A stretch of 64,000 nt of DNA from Ktedonobacter racemifer DSM 44963 (GTDB taxonomy: Bacteria > Chloroflexota > Ktedonobacteria > Ktedonobacterales > Ktedonobacteraceae): contig NZ_ADVG01000001.1 in assembly GCF_000178855.1 (NCBI RefSeq), positions 1,364,001 to 1,428,000 of the forward strand. Reading direction: 5' to 3'. Every line of letters starts with the position of its first letter. Position 1 is the stretch's first letter. A program made the translations under genes and the position numbers. The notes beneath the pieces were generated by a model that did no database searches, was not told where the DNA came from, and was given only the letters and a program-made list of their open reading frames with translations. This document shows, in pieces, positions 36,038 to 45,203 of this stretch.

Positions 36038-37042
36038 CTAAACCATTGGATTATGGTGCGCCGCCGCGTAGCGTCCGCTCACAAAATGCTCAATCTGTCT
36101 CTCAATATCCGAAAGCAGGCCACTGGCTCCGATACGGAAGAGTGAGTTATTTAACCACTCATTGCCCAGTTCCTCTTTCATCAAGATCAGCCAATCCAGC
36201 GAGGATTTCGCGCTGCGAATACCGCCTGCGGGCTTAAAGCCAACCTTGTAGCCTGTCTCTTCATGATAATCGCGAATGGCGCGTGTCATGATCAGGCCCA
36301 CGGGTAGGATGGCATTCACCGGTTCTTTCCCGGTCGAGGTCTTGATAAAATCCGCGCCTGCCATCATACAGACCAGGCTTGCCATCGCGACGTTACGCAG
36401 CGTCGCTAGCTCATGGGTCGCCAGGATGGTCTTCATATGCGCCTCTCCACACGCCTCGCGGAAGGCCTTGACCTCGTCATAAAGGGCCTGCCAGTTACCC
36501 GTGAGTACATGGGCGCGCGAGATCACAATATCGATCTCCTTTGCTCCAGCCTGTACAGAAGCCTGGATCTCGCGCAGCTTCAAGTCAAAGGGATTCTGGC
36601 CTGCGGGAAAGCCCGTTGACACGGCGGCGACAGGAATATTTGCCCCGGCTAGCGCCTCGACCGCTATGGGTACAAGGTTATGATAGACGCATACCGCCCC
36701 CGTTTGCAGGTGTGGCACACCCAACGCGTCAAGCAGTTCCTGGCGTACAGGCTGCCTGGCCTTGGCGCAGAGCCGCTTGACATTGCCCGGCGTATCATCG
36801 CCCGCTAATGTGGTTAAATCAATACAGGTAATCGCCCGCAGAAGCCAGGCTGCCTGCCACTCTTTCTTGACTGAGCGCCGGGTTGGAATGGTGGCGGCAC
36901 GGCGCTCAACGGCGCTACGGTTCACATGTACGCGATGTATCCAATCCAGGTCCAGGGGCATACCTGGATTACGCTCCAGGACCTCATGCGGCACCGGTGC
37001 ACTAGTCTTCTCTGATTGTATTTTTGACTTTGTCGTAGTCAT
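36038..37042 (-). CDS. deoC: Deoxyribose-phosphate aldolase
   Basis: Cleaves 2-deoxyribose-5-phosphate to glyceraldehyde-3-phosphate and acetaldehyde. From ATG 37042 (MTTTKSKIQSEK) the 334-residue protein is of the longer, eukaryote-like DeoC class. The Schiff-base Lys is in GADFIKTSTGKEPVN, the proton-relay Lys in GFKPAGGIRSAKSS, and AVSTGFPAGQNPFDLKLREI plus EIDIVISRAHVLTG are conserved. An AAGGA site sits upstream of this ATG; an open frame continues 39 codons farther up but looks non-coding. It shares an operon with the ALDH16-type gene. Confidence 0.93.
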   Translation of the reverse strand: MTTTKSKIQSEKTSAPVPHEVLERNPGMPLDLDWIHRVHVNRSAVERRAATIPTRRSVKKEWQAAWLLRAITCIDLTTLAGDDTPGNVKRLCAKARQPVRQELLDALGVPHLQTGAVCVYHNLVPIAVEALAGANIPVAAVSTGFPAGQNPFDLKLREIQASVQAGAKEIDIVISRAHVLTGNWQALYDEVKAFREACGEAHMKTILATHELATLRNVAMASLVCMMAGADFIKTSTGKEPVNAILPVGLIMTRAIRDYHEETGYKVGFKPAGGIRSAKSSLDWLILMKEELGNEWLNNSLFRIGASGLLSDIERQIEHFVSGRYAAAHHNPMV

Positions 37043-37216
37043 GCAGAATGTCCTTGCACTAATATCAGCAATCTTAGACACACATAGAGGAGATGTTTCT
37101 TTGTGCCTCTCCATATTTCTACTAATTATAACGCCAACCGTACGGGCACAACAGTCCACTATTCTACTCTATTTGAGAACATCCGTACAGTTCACCTAAA
37201 CAATGACAAGCACTGC

Positions 37217-38422
37217 TCAGTATGTGGGAGCACCCACTGGACGGACTGCCACGCCCACGATCCCTTGCCCGAAGGAGTCAGGGATTGCTTTTCGGATAAT
37301 GTTGAGGCTGCCATTCACATCGGCATTGATACGCCTGCCAGTACTGGTACGAAACAAGCCACGTTTGATGCGTTTGCCCAGGTAGTGCTCATGATGACAG
37401 ATGGGCTCAAGATCAAGAAAGCTACACTTACTGGTGTGGCTTTCTTCTTGGAGGATCACATGTATTCCCACCAATTCTGCTTTCTAGTTGAGCATATCAA
37501 TGAAGCGAGCAAAGGGGATTTGCACAAACTGTTGATTGTTGCGCTTCCCTATGTTGATTTCTTGCTTCCACCCATCGTTCTTCCCGATTACGACTGTTCC
37601 TATACCTTCCTCAACGAGATGCTCGATGATACGATGGCTTTGGGTGTGCAAGTAATGGTCAATTTTGCGTGTGCGCTTCTGGGTAAGGCGTTCTAAACGA
37701 GTGGAGGTATGACGCTTGTGCTTGCTGAGATGGCTCTGTAACCTTGCACGTTCTTTGTTATACCATTGGTTGATGTGCTTCAGCGGACGCCCGTTAACCA
37801 GCAGAGGCGTAAAGCCTGCTTTGTTTGATGTTAGCGTTGCTACGTTGTTCAATCCAATATCGATACCAGCGACGAGCAAAGGATCAACTCCTGCGTGTTT
37901 GGGTTCTTGTTCGTAGACCACTTCTATAATATAGAACCCACTACGAGGAATGATACGAGCTTGTTTGACGTTGTTCTGTTTGGTAGGAATCTCGATTCCC
38001 AGTTGTGATGGAGCAATCATTCCTCGCTTCTTGAGGGCTTTCTTCGAGAGAGCTTGTCTATCATACACGAGGATATTGCGCCCCTTTTGTTTGTCTTTGT
38101 ACTTAGGCAGCTTAGGACGACCTTGAAACTTCGATGGATCTTCAAACCACGCTGCAAGCCCTTTACGAAACGACTTCCAGTTCTTCTCAAGAAGCCGAAG
38201 GACATCATTGCTCACTTTACGCGGCAAGGCTTGGTAGGCTTCGGTGTCCTTCACCAGATGATAGACCTCAGCTATACTGAGGTACGTACCCGTATGGATG
38301 AAGGATTGGCGCATGTGGTAGTTCGCGAGATTATAGAGGTTTTTGGAGGCGAAGGAGGCTGCATCGATGGCAGTATACCGAGAATCACCTTTGCAGATGA
38401 TATGCCGCTCAACAAGTTGCAT
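37217..38422 (-). pseudogene. tnpB: tnpB interrupted by an in-frame amber codon
   Basis: IS200/IS605-family TnpB of the same subgroup as the 52.8-kb copy. ATG 38422 (MQLVERHIICKGDSRYTAID) has AGAGGTG upstream. The frame ends at TAG in [15 protein letters not shown], where the sister gene has FIDLLTYKAHLVGIRV, so a Tyr codon has become UAG. The same frame then continues to 37217 with the last RuvC Asp in [12 protein letters not shown]. The first part carries RuvC-I (GIDIGLNNVATL). Unless suppressed it yields a truncated protein. The 170 nt between it and deoC hold the right end and guide-RNA region. Confidence 0.88.
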
Positions 38423-38674
38423 CCTATAACACCTCTTTTCCTTTTATTTCCCTGTATTGTACTATAAATGCCAGTATAGGTCAATATCTGACAATCTATG
38501 GCACTATTTCTTAGGAAAGATTTTAACACGCGATGATGGTAAAGTGGGCCTTTTCGCGGTACAATGACAGTAAAAGGTACATATGGTGGTCGCACGGCGC
38601 TCAAATGCCGGACGACACGATAATCACACACACAACATGGTGAATGGTTAGTTGCATCTGGTGGAGGATATGTT

Positions 38675-39817
38675 GTGATGAATCAAACGCTTACCTGCCT
38701 GGTCACGCTCCATGGCATTGGCTTTCAGCACCCCCCGCAAGGCCAAACGCCAGGCTATGCAGACAGGCTACATGCCAACTTGAGTAAATACCTTGACGCA
38801 ACCCAACTCAGCACAGATCCCTTACAGCGTCCAGATACGCCCCCCAGTTCCCATGGCCCCATCTATGTCCAGAGTTGCTGGCCGGCTGGCAGTCATTGCC
38901 GGGAGGCTGGATTAGCACGCCTGGGCGTCTGGGTACGCGATAGTCCAGAACGAATTAATAGCTCCCAGGCCCCGCTGAGCAATGGCAAGGGATCTATTGT
39001 ACATATCGCGCTTGTCTACTCGGATATCGAAGAAAATCGAGGGCACCTGGTTCCCACGCTCAATGCCAGCATGATGCTGCTCTCCTCGCTCTTCAACTAC
39101 ATCTCGCCCCTGGGAATCGCACACTTTCTCAAAAAAGTTGTTCCTCCTCTATTCTCCACACCCAAGGCCCCCCCTCACGCCTCTTTACTCGGGACCTATC
39201 CTTCACTCAGAACCAATAAAGAGCAAACAGGTCGATTCGCAATTCTGCAACAGTTGCAAACCGATGTGGCGGCTTACGTCAGTACGAACGAGCAACGCGA
39301 ACGTATTCGCAGCTTCATCCTCGACGCCCTCTTACGCCTGGCCAGCCGCGACGATGTTGGACGCATCATTCTCAACACCCATAGCAACGGCACAGTAATT
39401 GCCTTCGATGTGCTTCGCCTCCTGCCGCAGTACGCGAGGGAGAGGATCGCTGGCTTGATTACAGCGGGTAGCCCTCTCCGCAAATATGTCACCTTTTTCC
39501 GCTGGGGCCGTGATATTGAGTGCGATTTCCCCATAAAACACTGGCTTAACTTCTGGGACGACCATGATCCTGTTGCCGATCCCCTGGCACCCCCTCTTTC
39601 CTGGCGGAGAGAGACGCCTGTTCTCACGCATGGGGATCACCTCTTTGTCCATATTGACCCCTATACTGGCGATGATCTCACAATGGATATCTGTGATATC
39701 CAGGTTGATAATCTGCGCTTTAGCTCACCTGGCGGGCTACAAGCCCATAACTATTGGGACAATGAACGCCAGTTTATTCTCCCATTAACAAAACTTCTCC
39801 TCACGCCACTTACCTGA
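38675..39817 (+). CDS. Putative alpha/beta-hydrolase (lipase-like) protein
   Basis: A 380-residue protein I do not recognise as a named family. It starts with a hydrolase-like strand and oxyanion turn (LTCLVTLHGIGFQHP). Around residue 240 is IILNTHSNGTVIAFDVLRLL, which fits the nucleophile elbow (HSNG, a G-H-S-x-G variant), then LITAGSPLRKYVTFF as in lipases. NFWDDHDPVADPL could hold the acid and HNYWDN the His. No signal peptide or TM is seen. Either ATG 38678 or GTG 38675 may start it; GGAGG is upstream. Function uncertain: esterase or phospholipase-like. It stands alone, divergent from the amber tnpB. Confidence 0.65.
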   Translation: MMNQTLTCLVTLHGIGFQHPPQGQTPGYADRLHANLSKYLDATQLSTDPLQRPDTPPSSHGPIYVQSCWPAGSHCREAGLARLGVWVRDSPERINSSQAPLSNGKGSIVHIALVYSDIEENRGHLVPTLNASMMLLSSLFNYISPLGIAHFLKKVVPPLFSTPKAPPHASLLGTYPSLRTNKEQTGRFAILQQLQTDVAAYVSTNEQRERIRSFILDALLRLASRDDVGRIILNTHSNGTVIAFDVLRLLPQYARERIAGLITAGSPLRKYVTFFRWGRDIECDFPIKHWLNFWDDHDPVADPLAPPLSWRRETPVLTHGDHLFVHIDPYTGDDLTMDICDIQVDNLRFSSPGGLQAHNYWDNERQFILPLTKLLLTPLT

Positions 39818-39890
39818 ATTTGGTGTAGGTATAGGGCATCGTGGCAACCTCAGCCTACCAGGATGCCCTTACAGCCACCGACAAGCGTGT

Positions 39891-40898
39891 TTATCGCCAC
39901 GCGTCAAGCCAGCCTGCCCAGATGGGAAGATGGTCGTCAAACGTGCGTAGGAGCTTTAGCGTCATGCTCGTCTCGCGTTTGCCCAGGTCTCGCTCTTCCT
40001 CGCGCTCAACAGATTCCCCCAGTGAGCGCCGCATATTGAAAAGCAACCAGCCCAGCCAGGTTCCCATCAAGCCATGTAAGGCTACCTCGCTTGTATTATG
40101 GATTTCACCACCCGTCTGACGGTAACCTGCTATAACCGCGTCAAAGCTCTCTTTACGTACATCGCCAACAACAAGCCCACTCCAGGAGAGAGCCACTCCA
40201 ACCAGTTCGAGCGTCGGATTTATCAGGCCAGCTGCCTCCCAATCGATGATATGAGGCGTCTGGTCATCCCGCCACAGCACGTTTTTCTGATCCAGGTCGC
40301 GATGACTCACGACCTGGTGCCGCCCCAATTGCTGGCCCGCCACCTCATACAAACGACTCCAGGTCAGCAAGCGGGGTAGCATTGAGCGCGCGATGTAGGC
40401 CCACTCCAGATTCTGCGAGGCTGCGTGGAAGGTCAGCATATCCCACACCTCCTCGTCGAAGCTCCGCCACTCCTCATCCTCCGCTCCCGGCACACTCATC
40501 TTCACGCTATGCATCTGTCCAAGCAGGTGCCCCATCTGGCGGGCCTGCCCTGGCTCGCTTGCTTCAGAAGTAAGCGCATTGCCTTCACACCAGTCATAGA
40601 CAAGGTACGAGGTCCCTTCTACCTGGTAGAGAGGATCGCCCCCCCGTTGGAGTGCAACGATGGCAGGCACCCCATACCCGTACATCTCCAGGGCAATACG
40701 CTCTGAGGCGCGATATGCCTCCTCAATCCCTGGCTTGTGCATAATGGCAGGGTTGAGCTGCTTTACCGCGTGTCGCCCACGTGTTGTATCCAGGCGCCAC
40801 ATCTGGTGCAATAGCCCACCCGGCACCGCTTGTGGCCGGGTGGACAACTCGCCTAGCTCATAAGCTACACAAAGCATCTGAGCGTGATTTCTCTTCAT
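39891..40898 (-). CDS. Aminoglycoside phosphotransferase (APH)-family kinase-like protein
   Basis: Protein-kinase-like fold of the APH/choline kinase/HSK2 group, 335 residues from ATG 40898 (AAGGA upstream). ATP-site Lys is probably in GRHAVKQLNPA; the catalytic loop is VVSHRDLDQKNVLWRDD (HxDxxxxN) and the metal Asp is in HIIDWEAAGLINP. The family includes antibiotic, homoserine and sugar kinases; nothing in the sequence or neighbourhood identifies the substrate, and resistance should not be assumed. It begins 32 nt after the DUF169 gene stop, likely in one transcript. Confidence 0.82.
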   Translation of the reverse strand: MKRNHAQMLCVAYELGELSTRPQAVPGGLLHQMWRLDTTRGRHAVKQLNPAIMHKPGIEEAYRASERIALEMYGYGVPAIVALQRGGDPLYQVEGTSYLVYDWCEGNALTSEASEPGQARQMGHLLGQMHSVKMSVPGAEDEEWRSFDEEVWDMLTFHAASQNLEWAYIARSMLPRLLTWSRLYEVAGQQLGRHQVVSHRDLDQKNVLWRDDQTPHIIDWEAAGLINPTLELVGVALSWSGLVVGDVRKESFDAVIAGYRQTGGEIHNTSEVALHGLMGTWLGWLLFNMRRSLGESVEREEERDLGKRETSMTLKLLRTFDDHLPIWAGWLDAWR

Positions 40899-40930
40899 AC
40901 CATCCTTCTTAAAGGCACATTCCACGCGAC

Positions 40931-41635
40931 TTAAGCGGGGAATAGTGCTTTCTGCTGTTGGTGATAGGGCGCGAGCGCGGCATTGGCCTCCACAATGGTC
41001 TGCAAGCGCTCAGCCAGTTCAGCTAACTGTTCGCCAGGGATCGTCAAGATAACCTCCTCTGGCGTCAGTTCGATATAGGTACGCGCCCCCACACATCCAA
41101 AGCTCAAAGAGACCTCCCCAGCCTGCAAGGTACGCGGAATAACACCGCAGGTTGGGCGACCAAAGGCACTCTGTCCCCCCTGGAGCCAGTTGACCTGTCC
41201 CATGGCCTCAGACACCAGCATGGCCTGTTGCGTATTCATGCGACAGAGGACGACATCCGGGTCCAGAGGCAATTGGTCCATGCGACCATACACAATATAC
41301 TGGTGCGGCTTCTGCACTGTGGGCAGCGCACTTACTTCGGCCGGCGAGAAATACTTTACGCTGGCCATCGTCTCTACAAGCGCCTGCGCCCGTTCCTGGT
41401 CAGAGGCTGGCATCTGAAAACCCATGGTCATCATCCCAATGGGGCACTCCTGGTGATCCTCCGCGCCCGCGTAAAAGACGCCCTGTTCCGCCAGGCGCCA
41501 GAAGGTACAGGCAGAGGGGACGCGTTTCGCGACATGGGCGACATCCGTAGGAATTTGTTTGACAAACGCCAATCCGATAGGCTCGTGCTGTAAATGCAGA
41601 TTCTCTTTCAACTGCTGCACCACTTGATCTTTCAA
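40931..41635 (-). CDS. DUF169-family protein
   Basis: A 234-residue protein with the DUF169 pattern: HLQHEPIGLAFV at the N-terminus, ACTFWRLAEQGVFYAGAEDHQECPIGMMTMG with conserved Cys residues, and GRPTCGVIPRTLQAGEVSLSFGC. I favour the TTG start at 41635 (LKDQVVQQLKENL), preceded by AAAGGA, over the TTG at 41656. Members of this family are of unknown biochemical role; the conserved Cys and Gly pattern suggests metal or cofactor binding. It is upstream of the APH-like gene. Confidence 0.75.
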   Translation of the reverse strand: MKDQVVQQLKENLHLQHEPIGLAFVKQIPTDVAHVAKRVPSACTFWRLAEQGVFYAGAEDHQECPIGMMTMGFQMPASDQERAQALVETMASVKYFSPAEVSALPTVQKPHQYIVYGRMDQLPLDPDVVLCRMNTQQAMLVSEAMGQVNWLQGGQSAFGRPTCGVIPRTLQAGEVSLSFGCVGARTYIELTPEEVILTIPGEQLAELAERLQTIVEANAALAPYHQQQKALFPA

Positions 41636-41835
41636 GATGCAATCCTTTCGCTTCAATCAAGAAACACACCATCAAGCATACGCGAGAGCGAAATGCAGGG
41701 TTCGCATTTCCGGAGAGGTAGAGACGTACTCCCCTCAACCTCTGCTAGTGTATCACATCTTTCAGCATCCAAAAAAGGTATATAATGGCTTAAGCGGTGC
41801 TGCTACCTATCTACAACATTTACTTCCACATAGCT

Positions 41836-42645
41836 CTATTGAACTCTATATTTTGAAGCCAGCACTTTGACCCAGTTGCGCTGCTTCTCGCTTGGCGCGA
41901 ATGTGTTTTTCTGCATCCGCTTCGCCATATCATCGATAAAGCGACGTTCCTGCTCGCTAATACGCCCACCGCCAGGCGCCTGTGTCTCAAAAAAAGCCTT
42001 CACCGTCTGAACCTGGCGCCGCAACTGTGCCAGTTCGCCTGTAGACATTCCCGATTTTGCCTCGGCAGTCTGGGTGGCTTCCCAGCGCTTAAAGGCCGTG
42101 GTATCGCCATTAAAGACTCCCAATCCTGCCAGCTCATCGGCACGCTCGTTCTGGGCATGCCCGGCATGCCCGCGCACCCATTCAAAGGTAGGCGGTTGCT
42201 TGCGATAGCTGAGTAGCTGGCGATAGATCTGCCAGAGATCCGGGTTGGCCTTCATCTGAAAAACGCCCTGCGCGACCTTAATCGTATACTCGCTATCACT
42301 GTAGATTTTCAGCGGCAACGTAGGAGGCGCAATAGAGAGCACCGCCAGCACAGCCGAGATCTCGGCACGATTATTCGTGGTAGTCGGCGCCTTGGGGATA
42401 TGCCCATAACACTCCAGGCATGCGGCCTTCTCGGCCATAATGCCATTGTTACTGTCAACCGCAGCCCACAACAGAGCGCTCCAGCCTGCGGGACCGCCCG
42501 GATTCTTGATACACGCCCCATCAGTAAAAGCCACGATCCCACGCGCATCCAGCTTCGGCAAGGCCTTACGCGCATCCAGGTCGATGCTAGCCTTGAGTAC
42601 TGAATCCCATTCGAGTGATTGATTTCCAATATCTATCGTGTTCAA
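41836..42645 (-). CDS. rnhA: Ribonuclease HI with C-terminal extension
   Basis: Degrades the RNA strand of RNA-DNA hybrids. The RNase H fold has all four acidic residues: FTDGACIKNPGGPAGW (Asp), NNRAEISAVLAVL (Glu), IYSDSEYTIKVAQG (Asp) and VRGHAGHAQNERADELA (His and final Asp). Residues about 190-269 are an extra helical, charged extension absent from E. coli RnhA (ELAQLRRQVQTVKAFFETQ...). The first codon is TTG at 42645, with AAGGGATAAGAG upstream. It is not obviously in an operon. A hairpin precedes it. Confidence 0.9.
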   Translation of the reverse strand: MNTIDIGNQSLEWDSVLKASIDLDARKALPKLDARGIVAFTDGACIKNPGGPAGWSALLWAAVDSNNGIMAEKAACLECYGHIPKAPTTTNNRAEISAVLAVLSIAPPTLPLKIYSDSEYTIKVAQGVFQMKANPDLWQIYRQLLSYRKQPPTFEWVRGHAGHAQNERADELAGLGVFNGDTTAFKRWEATQTAEAKSGMSTGELAQLRRQVQTVKAFFETQAPGGGRISEQERRFIDDMAKRMQKNTFAPSEKQRNWVKVLASKYRVQ

Positions 42646-42731
42646 CTCTTATCCCTTTCCTTGAGAAAGAACCTGAGCCTATTTTACACTGTTCGCACAG
42701 ATTTCTCAGCGTCTGCGACGCTTCGCAGAGG

Positions 42732-42782
42732 TATGGGCTATGGTGGAAAAATGCCTGCGGCATTTTTCCACCATAGCCCATA
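42732..42782. terminator. 24-bp perfect hairpin downstream of transketolase
   Basis: Arms 42732-42755 and 42759-42782, loop TGC; the centre AATGCCTGCGGCATT contains CCTGCGG, the complement of the CCGCAGG core in the hairpins at 2330 and 33531. Confidence 0.65.
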
Positions 42783-42871
42783 GAGTGGTTCTTTAAACCG
42801 CTCTTGGTAGGAACATACTGCGACTTTTTCCACCATAGCCCATAGAGTGGTTCTTTAAACCGCTCTTGGTA
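42763..42871. repeat. 47-bp direct repeat, 15-bp spacer
   Basis: Copies at 42763-42809 and 42825-42871 (TTTTTCCACCATAGCCCATA...) appear identical; the first overlaps the right arm of the hairpin. The rest of 42872-43039 shows no gene. Confidence 0.7.
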
Positions 42872-43039
42872 CGCTCTACTCTCTCTATACACTGGCAAAG
42901 TCCAAAAGCGGAAAGGAATATCCTGAATGGTAATTATTGCCAAAATGCAAATGTTCCTGTTCGCAAGGACAGCAAGCGACGAGGCCATTAGTTTGACCTC
43001 GCCGCTTTTATTCTACACTATACTATTCAGTTGCCAGGG

Positions 43040-44902
43040 CTAGATGAGGGCTTTCACCGCTTGCACAATGTGGTGCGCGCTGATGCCAGCCTCTTCCAAC
43101 AGTTCTGCGGGGGTGCCGGATCCAGGCATGCTCTGGACCGCCAGCTTCACTACCTGGGGCATGGGGCCATCACGCTGGGTGAAGACCTCAGTAACGGCGT
43201 CGCCCAGGCCGCCCTCGGGCCAGTGATCTTCAACTGTTACAATCTTGTTGCCCGCCTCTTCCGCCGCCGCTAGAATGGTCTCCTCGTCAATTGGCTTGAC
43301 AGAGTAGGCATCGATGATGCGAGCGTGAATATTCTCGCCCTTCAGTTGCTCATATGCCTTCAGGGCTTCGTGCAGGGTAATACCTGCCGCGACCACGGTC
43401 ACTTTATCCTGAGCCGACTGCTTGACGACTTTGCTGCCACCAACGGTAAATTTCTCGTCGGGGGCGTAGAGAACGGGTGTCTTCTCACGCGTACTACGCA
43501 GGTAGACAATGCCGTCATGCTTCGCCATCTCTGCGACCAGTTGTGCCGCCTGGTTGGGGTCAGAGGGATACAGGACCGTGCTGCCAAAGACGGCGCGCAT
43601 CATCGCCAGGTCCTCAAGGGCCATCTGCGAAGGTCCATCTTCACCAATAGAGACACCAGCGTGCGAGCCGCACAGGCGGATGTTCGCCCGCGAGATGGCA
43701 CCCATGCGGATAAAGTCGTAGGCACGCGAGAAGAAGGCCGCGAAAGTTGAGGCAAAGGGGATATAGTGCCGTACCTGCATGCCAATCGCGGTCGCCACCA
43801 GTTGCTCCTCGGCGATGTACTGCTCAAAGAAGCGCTCTGGGAAGGCCTTGGCGAACTCCTGAGCATAGGTGGAGTTGCTGACCTCGCCATCCATAGCCAC
43901 TACGCGACCATCGGCTTCACCAAGCGCCTTCAGGGCGTCGCCATAGGCCTTACGCGTCGCCTCGGAAGAACCCACTTCGTAGCGCGGCAGGTCGACGGCT
44001 TTGGCTGGAGGAATGGAGACAGGCTGGAGATTCTCAGGCTTCTGTACTGAGAACGTCATACTCCGCGCTGGACGATGCAGTTCTTGCAAGGCCTCATCTT
44101 CTTTATCCTTGGGGACCGGCTTGCCATGCCAGCCATCTTTGTCCTCGAGGAAGGAGACGCCCTTGCCCTTCTTGGTTTTGGCGATGATCAGTGTGGGCTT
44201 GCCTTCGGTCTGGAGTGCCTCGGCGTAGGCCTGGTTGATCTGCTCGTAGTCGTGGCCATCAATTTCGATGGCATGCCAGCCAAAGGCTCGCGCACGGGCC
44301 GCGTAGGCCGCTGTATTCCAGCCAAGCTCGGTCTCGCCACGCTGACCCAGGCGATTGCAGTCCAGAATACCAATCAAGTGATCCAGTTTATAGAACCCAG
44401 CCTTATCACAGGCCTCCCAGATAGAGCCTTCGGCCATTTCACTATCGCCAAGCACTACCCAGACGTGATAGGGTAACTTATCCAGGTACTTGCCTGCCAT
44501 CGCCACGCCAACGCCAATCGGCAAACCCTGCCCAAGCGAGCCAGTCGCAACGTCGACATACGGCAGGGCGGGGGTGGGATGCCCCTCCAGGCGACTGCCA
44601 AACTTACGCAGCGTCATTAATTCTGCGTCATCAATCGCGCCTGCCGCCTTATACATCGAGTAGAGCAAGGGCGCGGCATGCCCCTTGGAGAAGATCAGGT
44701 GATCGTTGTTGGGATGTTTTGGATTGTCAAAGTCATACCGCAAATAGCTGATCATCAACACGGCCATCAGATCAGCCGCTGACATGGAAGAGGTGGGATG
44801 CCCCGAACCAGCAGCCGTCGTGCAACGGATACTGTCCACACGTAATTGCTGAGCGAGGTTTGTCCACTGCTGAATCTGCGGTTGCGTTTGCGTCGTTGTC
44901 AT
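43040..44902 (-). CDS. tkt: Transketolase
   Basis: Thiamine diphosphate-dependent transfer of two-carbon units in the pentose phosphate pathway. 620 residues, the shorter type. N-terminal TPP domain: AAGSGHPTSSMSAADL, YVDVATGSLGQGLPIGVG and the TPP motif GDSEMAEGSIWEAC...LDCNRLGQRG. Pyrimidine-binding domain: FFEQYIAEEQLVATAIGMQV, where the Glu activates TPP. A transketolase C-terminal domain follows (VTVVAAGITLHEALKAY). The start at 44902 has GAGGAG. No other pentose-phosphate genes are adjacent. Confidence 0.95.
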   Translation of the reverse strand: MTTTQTQPQIQQWTNLAQQLRVDSIRCTTAAGSGHPTSSMSAADLMAVLMISYLRYDFDNPKHPNNDHLIFSKGHAAPLLYSMYKAAGAIDDAELMTLRKFGSRLEGHPTPALPYVDVATGSLGQGLPIGVGVAMAGKYLDKLPYHVWVVLGDSEMAEGSIWEACDKAGFYKLDHLIGILDCNRLGQRGETELGWNTAAYAARARAFGWHAIEIDGHDYEQINQAYAEALQTEGKPTLIIAKTKKGKGVSFLEDKDGWHGKPVPKDKEDEALQELHRPARSMTFSVQKPENLQPVSIPPAKAVDLPRYEVGSSEATRKAYGDALKALGEADGRVVAMDGEVSNSTYAQEFAKAFPERFFEQYIAEEQLVATAIGMQVRHYIPFASTFAAFFSRAYDFIRMGAISRANIRLCGSHAGVSIGEDGPSQMALEDLAMMRAVFGSTVLYPSDPNQAAQLVAEMAKHDGIVYLRSTREKTPVLYAPDEKFTVGGSKVVKQSAQDKVTVVAAGITLHEALKAYEQLKGENIHARIIDAYSVKPIDEETILAAAEEAGNKIVTVEDHWPEGGLGDAVTEVFTQRDGPMPQVVKLAVQSMPGSGTPAELLEEAGISAHHIVQAVKALI

Positions 44903-45203
44903 ACAAGCTCCTCGTCATATCTATGCGAAACTACTTTCAATACGTTGACGCGCTCGGCTCCCCTGTGTATTGTAGGAGATGAAGTTCCAGGAGGGCAAGC
45001 TGATGCTTGCACAGACGGCATTTGCCATCTACATCTAGCATACCGACTGGACGAACGTTCTACGAGACGGGAGTCAACCCCTTACCACATCGATAAACGC
45101 TGGATTGATCCAGATATCGCGCAAGGGGTTCCGTCTTTATCACGCTTGAAACCAGGATAGAGAGACAGTAGGCAGCGGACACAGACTCGCTCGGCAGGAA
45201 CGG
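44903..45203. other. 301-nt intergenic region
   Basis: Separates the transketolase start from the UMP kinase stop. No gene, tRNA or strong hairpin was found. Confidence 0.5.

Noticed and set aside
39891..40898. Aminoglycoside resistance gene
   Set aside because: Only the general APH/choline kinase fold is visible; many members act on other substrates, and the neighbours do not suggest resistance.
42763..42871. Possible CRISPR array
   Set aside because: Only two repeats, 47 bp with a 15-bp spacer, overlapping a hairpin, and no cas genes.
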